7,399 nucleotides of DNA from Planctomycetota bacterium (GTDB taxonomy: Bacteria; Planctomycetota; Planctomycetia; Pirellulales; Pirellulaceae), in assembly GCA_019347795.1 (NCBI GenBank), contig JAHWKS010000246.1, positions 1 through 7,399 of the forward strand. The letters run 5' to 3'. The notes under the pieces were generated by a model. That model searched no databases. It was given only the letters and a program-made list of their open reading frames with translations, and was not told the DNA's origin. A program made the position numbers and the translations under genes. Below are positions 1-5,269 of the stretch, piece by piece (position 1 is the first letter of the stretch; each line of letters opens with the position of its first letter).

Positions 1-2357
1 TCGGCCAAGAACTCCAGCGACGCCTCCATCTCGGACGTCGTCGGCGGTCGGCTGTACACGCGGCGCCACGCGGCGGCGATGAATTCGCGATCGTCGGCCT
101 CGTCCTTCTCCAGCCGCGACTTCATCGCCTTCGCCCGGCTCAAAAGCCACGGCCCGTTGAAGAGCAGCAAGGCCTGGTTCGCCGTCGTCGTGGTGAGCCG
201 TTTCGCAATGCTGTTGACGCCATCCGGCCGATCGAACGCCTCCAGGAGCGCATCGGGCGTGTTCCGCAGCGATTTGAGGTAGATCGACCGCCGCGGCTGC
301 GAGAACTCGACGCTCGGCCCGCCAGGTTGGAGGTCCAGCTCCCCGCTGGCCGCGAGCATTGTGTCGCGCACCTGCTCGGCCTGCAGCCGGCGGATGTTCA
401 TCCGCCACAGGAGCCGGTTGGCCGGATCGATGTTCATCGCCTCTTCCGAGTCGGCGCGAACGGCCGACTGGCGATACGTCGCGGAAGTCATGATGAGCCG
501 ATGGAGCGGCTTAAAACGCCGGCCGTTCTCGAGGAACTGCTGCACCAGCCAGTCGAGCAATTCGGGATGGCTGGGCGGCTCGCCCAGCCGGCCGAAGTCG
601 CTGGCGGTGGCGACGAGGCCCTCGCCGAAGTGATGCTGCCAAACGCGGTTCACCATCACGCGATGCGTAAGCGGGTTGTCCTCGCGATTGATCCACTCCG
701 CCAGCGCCGTCCGTCGGCCGGTCGAGGCGAGGCCCTCGGGCGGCGCGATCTCGGCCGGCTCAGAATCGAGGATCGTGAGGAAGCCGGGCGGAATGTCCCG
801 CTCCTGCCGATCGCCGGGGATGATCGTCGGCGGCGCGAGCGGCCCCACGTCGCTGACGGTCAGCGTCGTGGCCGGCGTCGCGGGCTTCAGGTGATCGAAC
901 TCGGCCAGCTTCTTTTTCAGCGCATCGTACCGCTCCCGCTCCTCGCCTTTAATCTTGTCGCCGATCTTGGCGACTTCCTCTTCCGCCTGCCGGTGGGCCA
1001 GCTCGGCAAGTTGATGCTCCTTGGGCGCGCGCTCCTCCGCCGGCTTGCGGGCCATCGCGAACACGTCTTCGGGAAACTTTGAGATCGCCCGGTGAATCGC
1101 GTTGCGGCGATAGGGGAACTCGATGGCGTCGATCTGCTTGCGGATGTCGGCGGTCGCCGCCTCCCACTCGGCCAGCTTCTCCTCATACTCCCGCCGCTCT
1201 TCGGCGGTGAACAGCGGCCGGTCCTGGATCGGCAGGATCGGCTGGAAGAAGGCCCGCAGGCGGAAGTAGTCATCCTGCAGGATCGGATCGAACTTATGAT
1301 CGTGACAGCGGGCGCAGCCCATGCCCATGCCGAGGAAGACGTCGCCGGTGACGTCGGTCACGTCATCGAGGATCGTCTCCCACTGGGTGCGGGCGTCGCG
1401 CTGGTTGTACTCGTAGATCCACAACCGCAGAAAGCCGGTCGCCGTGAGCGCCTCGGGATCGTCCGGGGCAATTTCATCCCCGGCGAGCTGCTCGCGGGCG
1501 AACTGGTCGTACGGCTTGTCCTCGTTGAACGAGCGAATGACATAGTCGCGATACCGCCACGCGTCAGGGCGATAGGCGTCCTGCTTATAGCCGTCCGACT
1601 CGGCGTAGCGGACCACGTCGAGCCAGAAGCGGCCCCAGTGCTCGCCGTAGTGCGGGCTGTCCAAGAGCCGGTCGATCACGGCTTCATACGCGTAGGGCGA
1701 CTTGTCGGCGAGAAAGGCGTCGATCTCCGCCGGCGTCGGCGGCAGGCCCGTCAGATCGTAGGTCGCGCGGCGGATGAGCGTGACGCGGTCGGCCTCCGCG
1801 GCGGGCGTCAGCTCGTGCTTGCGCAACTGGCGGAAGATGAAGTTGTCGATCGGATTCTTGCCCCAGCCGCGATCGTCCACGTGCGGGACCTCGGGCTGAG
1901 CGACCGGCTGAAAGGCCCACCAGGCGCGGTCCTCGTCGGTGATCTTCGGCGCCGACTCGGTGCGGACCGGCTTCCCCGGATCGCCGGGCCAGGGGGCGCC
2001 CATCTCGATCCACCGCGAGAGAACTTCGATCGCCTCGTCCGACAGTTTGCCGGTGGGGGGCATCTCGAACGACTCGTACCGCACCGCCTCCAGCAACAGG
2101 CTGGCGTCGGGGGCGCCCGGCTCGATCGCCGCTCCCGAATCGCCCCCCGCGAGCATCGCTCCGGGGGAATCAAGCCGCAGATTGCCGTTCTGCTTCTTCT
2201 CGGAGTGGCACTTGAAGCAGTTGTTCGCCAAGAGCGGCCGGACGTGCGTCTCAAAGAATTTAATCTCGTCGGCAGTCGGCGCGGTCTCGGCGGCGGCGGC
2301 CGCGGAAACAACGAATGCGAGCGAGAGGGCGACAGCAAGGCGCAGGATGTCAGGCAT
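1..2357 (-). CDS. Secreted PSCyt1/DUF1549/DUF1553 planctomycete cytochrome-type protein, C-terminus cut off by window edge
   Basis: My reverse-strand translation gives 785 uninterrupted residues from ATG at 2357-2355, with no stop before the left edge, so the C-terminus is missing. Residues 1-24 form a Sec signal peptide (MPDILRLAVALS, then an Ala-rich stretch before Glu). The haem motif CFKCH at 47-51 and EMPP near 99, a likely axial Met, mark the PSCyt1 domain. Residues about 166-375 are DUF1549 (PSCyt2), with WGRFWLDVVRYAESDG and a second haem-type motif, CARCHDHKFDP, at 348-358. A charged, probably helical linker follows (about 385-510). DUF1553 (PSD1) begins near 545 with VNRVWQHHFGEG around 570. 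This order of domains is typical of Planctomycetes, where such genes are abundant and often precede a DUF1501 gene; that neighbour would lie beyond the left edge. The biochemical role is unknown; periplasmic electron transfer or glycan-related oxidation is speculation. No strong Shine-Dalgarno precedes the start, which is chosen because it gives a complete signal peptide. Confidence 0.95.
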   Translation of the reverse strand, partial: MPDILRLAVALSLAFVVSAAAAAETAPTADEIKFFETHVRPLLANNCFKCHSEKKQNGNLRLDSPGAMLAGGDSGAAIEPGAPDASLLLEAVRYESFEMPPTGKLSDEAIEVLSRWIEMGAPWPGDPGKPVRTESAPKITDEDRAWWAFQPVAQPEVPHVDDRGWGKNPIDNFIFRQLRKHELTPAAEADRVTLIRRATYDLTGLPPTPAEIDAFLADKSPYAYEAVIDRLLDSPHYGEHWGRFWLDVVRYAESDGYKQDAYRPDAWRYRDYVIRSFNEDKPYDQFAREQLAGDEIAPDDPEALTATGFLRLWIYEYNQRDARTQWETILDDVTDVTGDVFLGMGMGCARCHDHKFDPILQDDYFRLRAFFQPILPIQDRPLFTAEERREYEEKLAEWEAATADIRKQIDAIEFPYRRNAIHRAISKFPEDVFAMARKPAEERAPKEHQLAELAHRQAEEEVAKIGDKIKGEERERYDALKKKLAEFDHLKPATPATTLTVSDVGPLAPPTIIPGDRQERDIPPGFLTILDSEPAEIAPPEGLASTGRRTALAEWINREDNPLTHRVMVNRVWQHHFGEGLVATASDFGRLGEPPSHPELLDWLVQQFLENGRRFKPLHRLIMTSATYRQSAVRADSEEAMNIDPANRLLWRMNIRRLQAEQVRDTMLAASGELDLQPGGPSVEFSQPRRSIYLKSLRNTPDALLEAFDRPDGVNSIAKRLTTTTANQALLLFNGPWLLSRAKAMKSRLEKDEADDREFIAAAWRRVYSRPPTTSEMEASLEFLA

Positions 2358-2414
2358 CGGCGGGAATGTCGCGAGGAGGGAAGGTGGCGCAAGTCGCGAA
2401 AAGAGCGAGTATTT

Positions 2415-2443
2415 ATCCTATACCTTTCGGCACGCGCCGTCAA
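2415..2443 (-). promoter_or_regulatory. Predicted sigma70-like promoter for the PSCyt1/DUF1549/DUF1553 gene
   Basis: On the minus strand TTGACG (2443-2438, 5 of 6 to the -35 consensus) is followed after 17 bp by TAGGAT (2420-2415, 4 of 6 to the -10 consensus). It sits in a local AT-rich patch. The predicted transcription start is near 2408, giving a leader of about 50 nt before the ATG at 2357. This is a motif reading only; planctomycete promoters are poorly characterised. Confidence 0.5.
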
Positions 2444-2494
2444 TGGAAGAGGCTCTCCAAGCGGGGGGATTCGGCCGCCGCGACGGTCCGCGCG

Positions 2495-2503
2495 TGCTAG
2501 AGT
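2495..2503 (+). promoter_or_regulatory. Possible extended -10 element for the AAA+ ATPase gene
   Basis: The sequence TGCTAGAGT contains a TG dinucleotide one base before a TAGAGT hexamer (4 of 6 to TATAAT), an extended -10 arrangement, 40 bp before the ATPase start. No recognisable -35 hexamer lies at the right distance; that stretch is GC-rich. The call is weak. Confidence 0.25.
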
Positions 2504-2530
2504 TCACAAGAGTCCGCGTTCCCTGCCATT

Positions 2531-2535
2531 GAGGA
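2531..2535 (+). promoter_or_regulatory. Shine-Dalgarno site of the AAA+ ATPase gene
   Basis: GAGGA lies 7 nt before the ATG at 2543. It is the clearest ribosome binding site in the window. It matters because it supports starting translation upstream of the inverted repeat, so that the repeat is translated. No other in-frame ATG occurs until about residue 107, inside the winged-helix domain. Confidence 0.65.
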
Positions 2536-2542
2536 CGTTTTC

Positions 2543-3946
2543 ATGCTGCCCTCCGACGTTTTATTCGCCGATCCCGTGACCGAAGCCGGCCAACTGGAAG
2601 CCCGAAGCGTCAGCGAGGGGACGCACCCATCGACGTCAGCTTCTCGTTCTCCCCTCGCTGACGCTTCGGGCTTCCCGCGGACGCCGGACGGGTTCTTCTT
2701 TCCACGCGAGCCGCGATCGCTGGAGGAGTGCGGGATCAAGGAGTCGGAAATCGAGGCGTTGATTCTCAAGTTCCTCCTTTTCGGCGGGGCGGCGTCGGGG
2801 CGGGATGTGGCCTCGCAGATCGCGCTTCCCTATCGCGTGGTCTCGGACTTGCTGGTGCGGATGAAGCTGGAGCGGATCGTGCTCTCCCGCGGCGAGGCGC
2901 CGGTGCATGACTACGTCTTCGAGCTGACCGACCGCGGCGTCGAGGCGGCTCATCGCTACGGCCAATCGTCCACGTATTTCGGGGCGGCGCCGGTGTCGTT
3001 CGAGTCGTACGTGGCGAGCGTCCGCCCGCAGGCGCTGGGAGACCGCAAGCCGAAGCTGGCGGAGCTGAACCGGGCCTTTCGGGAACTGTCGCTCGATAAG
3101 GAGGTGCTGTTCCAGGTCGGCGAGGCGATCCATGCCGGCCGGGGAATGATCTTCTATGGTCCGCCGGGGAACGGGAAGACGAGCATCGCCGAGCGGCTCG
3201 GCGGCGTATTCGACGAGGGGGTCTGGATTCCGCGGGCGATCAGCGCCTGGGGCGAGGTCATCCGCCTTTACGACGCCACGATTCACCAAGCCGTCGCTCC
3301 GCCGGATGAGGGCGCCGAGTATGACCGCCGCTGGGTCTACATCCGGCGTCCGACGCTGGCCGCCGGCGCCGAGCTGACCTTCGACGCCCTGGAAGTGGCC
3401 CATAACCCCGGCACCGGCGTGAGCGAAGCCCCGCTGCAGCTCAAGAGCAACCTGGGGGTGCTGGTGATCGACGATCTCGGCCGGCAGCCGGTCAACATGC
3501 GGGAGTTGCTCAATCGCTGGATTGTGCCGCTGGAGAAACGGATCGACTATTTAAACCTGCTCACCGGCCGCAAGGTCCAGTTCCCCTTCGAGCAGCTTCT
3601 CATTTTCGCCACGAACCTCAACCTGCGGTCGATGGTGGATGAGGCGTTCCTGCGGCGGGTGCCGTATAAGATCGAGATTCCCAATCCGACCGATGAGCAG
3701 TTCCGCGAACTGTTCCTGGAGACGGCCCGGGAGATGGGAATCGCATGCAATGAGGGACTGGTAGAGCACCTGCTGGAGACGCACTACCGCGACGGCGACC
3801 GGCCGCTACGATTCTGCCACGCCGACGCCCTGCTCGCCCAGATTGAGAACTACTGCAGCATCCGCGACTTGCCGCTGCGAGTGACTGAGAAGAACCTCGA
3901 CGCCGCCGTGCGGGGCTACTTCACCACCGCGTCGCGGAGCTCGTAA
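2543..3946 (+). CDS. AAA+ ATPase with N-terminal winged-helix domain
   Basis: The 467-residue cytoplasmic protein has no signal peptide or membrane segment. Residues about 65-140 look like a winged helix (predicted helices around EIEALILKFLL and GRDVASQIALPYRVVSDLLVRM, then a strand pair and LTDRGVEAA). The AAA+ core spans roughly 175-440: Walker A GPPGNGKT at 206-213, Walker B LVIDD at 307-311, sensor-1 Asn in FATN at 358, candidate arginine finger R371/R372 in FLRRVPYKIEI, and a C-terminal lid with DRPLRF near 419-424. About 95 residues separate Walker A from Walker B, longer than in a minimal AAA+ core, with an insertion around 250-300. Such winged-helix ATPases occur in planctomycetes, but I do not know their substrate. 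Residues about 18-44 are encoded by the inverted repeat at 2596-2675 and look foreign to the family. The C-terminal tail overlaps the convergent DUF3299 gene. The start is supported by GAGGA seven bases upstream. Confidence 0.92.
   Translation: MLPSDVLFADPVTEAGQLEARSVSEGTHPSTSASRSPLADASGFPRTPDGFFFPREPRSLEECGIKESEIEALILKFLLFGGAASGRDVASQIALPYRVVSDLLVRMKLERIVLSRGEAPVHDYVFELTDRGVEAAHRYGQSSTYFGAAPVSFESYVASVRPQALGDRKPKLAELNRAFRELSLDKEVLFQVGEAIHAGRGMIFYGPPGNGKTSIAERLGGVFDEGVWIPRAISAWGEVIRLYDATIHQAVAPPDEGAEYDRRWVYIRRPTLAAGAELTFDALEVAHNPGTGVSEAPLQLKSNLGVLVIDDLGRQPVNMRELLNRWIVPLEKRIDYLNLLTGRKVQFPFEQLLIFATNLNLRSMVDEAFLRRVPYKIEIPNPTDEQFRELFLETAREMGIACNEGLVEHLLETHYRDGDRPLRFCHADALLAQIENYCSIRDLPLRVTEKNLDAAVRGYFTTASRSS
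2596..2675. repeat. Perfect 26-bp inverted repeat (palindromic REP/MITE-like element) inside the ATPase coding sequence
   Basis: The left arm at 2596-2621 is the exact reverse complement of the right arm at 2650-2675, 26 of 26 bases, with a 28-nt loop at 2622-2649. The arm core is GAAGCGTCAGCGAGGG. The element begins 53 nt after the ATPase start codon and is read through in frame, giving the peptide EARSVSEG from one arm and SPLADASG from the other. In the mRNA it should form a very stable hairpin. From memory, similar palindromes and their encoded peptides recur in planctomycete genomes, which would make this a dispersed repetitive element; that cannot be confirmed here. There is no second copy in the window and I see no clear target-site duplication. 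Confidence 0.85.
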
Positions 3947-4404
3947 AGGGCCCAGGTGTTGCCGTCGGGCCCGTTCCACGGCTTGAGCAGCAGCACACCT
4001 TCCAGCGAGAGCGGCCGCGTCGTGTAGCGGGTCGATTCGCCCGGCGACATGTGGACCATCATCACGCAGTGCGCGGTGCCTCCCGGCCCGAACAGGCACT
4101 CCGTGTTCTTGAGCATCACGAACTGCGTGATCCCTTTCGTCTTGAAGTCGGGATACATGAAGCCGGGGATGCGCACCGTCTTGCCGTCCAGCTCCTCGAT
4201 CCGCTCCGTCAGATACTTTGGCTCCCACTTGACGTCGGGATCCATTTTCGTCGTTAGATCGTCGAAGGTGATCTCCTCGACCTTATCGCCGCGCTTCGCG
4301 GGCTTTTCATCCGCGCCCGGGGCGGCGAAGGAGGAAATGACCAAAGCCGTTCCGATCAGACCGGCGGAAATGACGAGCGCGAGGGGAAAAGTCGTTTGCT
4401 TCAT
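3916..4404 (-). CDS. Small secreted DUF3299-like protein
   Basis: The 162-residue protein starts at 4404 and ends with TAG at 3918-3916. Residues 1-28 are a signal peptide or N-terminal anchor (hydrophobic LALVISAGLIGTALVISSFA, then Ala-Pro-Gly). The mature part, from about 65, has the DUF3299 pattern: LDGKTVRIPGFMYPDF, GITQFVMLKN, then CLFGPGGTAHC with C103, H112 and C113 as possible metal ligands, and a closing LYELRDAVV. Families of this type are exported and of unknown function; the small beta-rich fold and conserved Cys/His suggest ligand or metal binding, which is inference. It lies 90 bp downstream of the nucleotidyltransferase gene on the same strand, so cotranscription is possible, although it also appears to have its own promoter. 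Its last 31 bp overlap the ATPase gene on the other strand. No strong Shine-Dalgarno is visible. The family match is from memory of the motif pattern. Confidence 0.85.
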   Translation of the reverse strand: MKQTTFPLALVISAGLIGTALVISSFAAPGADEKPAKRGDKVEEITFDDLTTKMDPDVKWEPKYLTERIEELDGKTVRIPGFMYPDFKTKGITQFVMLKNTECLFGPGGTAHCVMMVHMSPGESTRYTTRPLSLEGVLLLKPWNGPDGNTWALYELRDAVVK

Positions 4405-4469
4405 CGTCTTGCACGGTTGAGGAGGGAAAACGGGCGGGCGCCGCGAGGCGTGCTAAATCCTTTAGTAGT

Positions 4470-4498
4470 ATCATATCATTTCTCGCAACCGGCGTCAG
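4470..4498 (-). promoter_or_regulatory. Predicted sigma70-like promoter for the DUF3299-like gene
   Basis: Minus-strand CTGACG (4498-4493, 4 of 6) is followed after 17 bp by TATGAT (4475-4470, 5 of 6) in the most AT-rich patch nearby. It overlaps the stop codon of the upstream nucleotidyltransferase gene and leaves a leader of about 58 nt before the ATG at 4404. It suggests the small gene can be transcribed on its own. Confidence 0.4.
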
Positions 4499-5106
4499 GA
4501 TGAATCTTCCAGGCGCCGGTAATCCTCCGGCGTATCCAGGTCGGCGAAGCCGGCGGCTGCGACGGGAATCATCCGGTGGGGAAACCGCTCGCGGAGTACA
4601 TTGATCCCCTCGTCGTCACGGAGCCGGGCGACCTCGCTCGCCAAGGGCCAGGGGAACAGCACCGGATGGCCGGTCACTCCGCCGGCCTGCGGGATCAGGA
4701 TGTGCGGGTGCGCGGGATCGTGCTGGTCGAGCAGCGCGTCGATCGTCTCCGGCGACAACCGTGGCATATCGGCCGGCGCCAACAGCCACACGTCGCGTGA
4801 TTCCGGCGAGTAGGCGCATTCGGCGTAGGAAAGTCCCAGCTCCACCGAGTCCTTCATGTGGGGCGGAGGCGGATCGGCCGCCACGATCGCCAGATCCAAG
4901 CCGCTGAGCGCGGCTAGCAGATCGCGATCGTCTTTCCGCACCACCACCACCACATGCGATACCCGGCTTCGGCGCCACGCCTGGACGACGTGCTGAATGA
5001 CCGGCTTCCCACGCCAAGGCAGCAGCAACTTCGGCCGTCCCATCCGGCGGCTGTGCCCCGCGGCGGGAATGATGGCGATGCTTCGCATGCTTGTCATTCT
5101 ACCCAT
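4495..5106 (-). CDS. MobA/MocA-like nucleotidyltransferase (NTP_transf_3 type)
   Basis: The 203-residue soluble protein has the GT-A-like nucleotidyltransferase signature. Residues 13-29 (IPAAGHSRRMGRPKLLL) are the nucleotide-binding loop, with catalytic-type R20, G23 and K26. LAPADMP at 109-115 carries the metal-binding Asp113. VTGHPVLFP near 144-152 and DLDTPEDY at 189-196 are typical of the molybdenum-cofactor branch. Known members attach CMP (MocA) or GMP (MobA) to molybdopterin, or modify other small molecules; the sequence resembles MocA most, but substrate cannot be settled by eye. No molybdenum enzyme or XdhC-like partner is in the window. Three in-frame Met codons are close together (5106, 5097, 5088). 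Family proteins usually have only a few residues before the IPAAG strand, so 5088 (MRSIAIIPAAG) may be the true start. The gene is divergent from the multihaem cytochrome gene across 163 bp. Confidence 0.9.
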   Translation of the reverse strand: MGRMTSMRSIAIIPAAGHSRRMGRPKLLLPWRGKPVIQHVVQAWRRSRVSHVVVVVRKDDRDLLAALSGLDLAIVAADPPPPHMKDSVELGLSYAECAYSPESRDVWLLAPADMPRLSPETIDALLDQHDPAHPHILIPQAGGVTGHPVLFPWPLASEVARLRDDEGINVLRERFPHRMIPVAAAGFADLDTPEDYRRLEDSS

Positions 5107-5118
5107 CCCATGCAGGGC

Positions 5119-5132
5119 GGCTGCGTGCAGCC
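5119..5132. repeat. Small dyad GGCTGC-GT-GCAGCC in the divergent intergenic region
   Basis: Two perfect 6-bp complementary arms separated by 2 bp lie 13 bp before the nucleotidyltransferase start at 5106. As RNA this folds as a 5-bp stem with a 4-nt loop. It could be an operator half-site pair or a leader hairpin for the minus-strand gene, or chance in GC-rich DNA. Confidence 0.3.
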
Positions 5133-5180
5133 TCGCTACACGGCTTTACCACAACCGGCGCCGCGAAATCGCGAGGGGAT

Positions 5181-5208
5181 TTGGCAATGGCGCGGGCTTG
5201 GTTAGGAT
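5181..5208 (+). promoter_or_regulatory. Predicted sigma70-like promoter for the octaheme cytochrome gene
   Basis: TTGGCA (5181-5186, 5 of 6) and TAGGAT (5203-5208, 4 of 6) are separated by 16 bp. The predicted start is near 5215, leaving a leader of about 55 nt before ATG 5270. The -10 hexamer is identical to that predicted for the PSCyt1 gene at 2420-2415. No strong Shine-Dalgarno precedes the ATG; the leader end is AT-rich. Confidence 0.4.
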
Positions 5209-5269
5209 GGAGGGAGGGCCGATTCGGCGCTCTTCTCGCAACTTCATTTCATATCAGCATATCCGTTTC

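Noticed and set aside
327..1082. A 251-codon plus-strand open frame near the left edge
   Set aside because: It lies wholly opposite the DUF1549/DUF1553 gene and shows no domain; a shadow frame.
1092..2579. A 495-codon open frame on the plus strand opposite the PSCyt1/DUF1549 gene
   Set aside because: It is antisense to a gene with unmistakable domains and haem motifs, has a low-complexity Arg/Gly/Val/Leu-rich composition, and is the usual shadow of a GC-rich coding strand.
2636..3403. A 255-codon minus-strand open frame within the ATPase gene
   Set aside because: It is antisense to the Walker A region; it contains repeat-derived peptide (ARSVSEG) only because the palindrome reads similarly on both strands.
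3948..3972. Rho-independent terminator after the ATPase stop, from the GGGCCC pair
   Set aside because: The stem is only 6 bp with a 13-nt loop and no T-tract, and it lies inside the coding sequence of the opposing gene.
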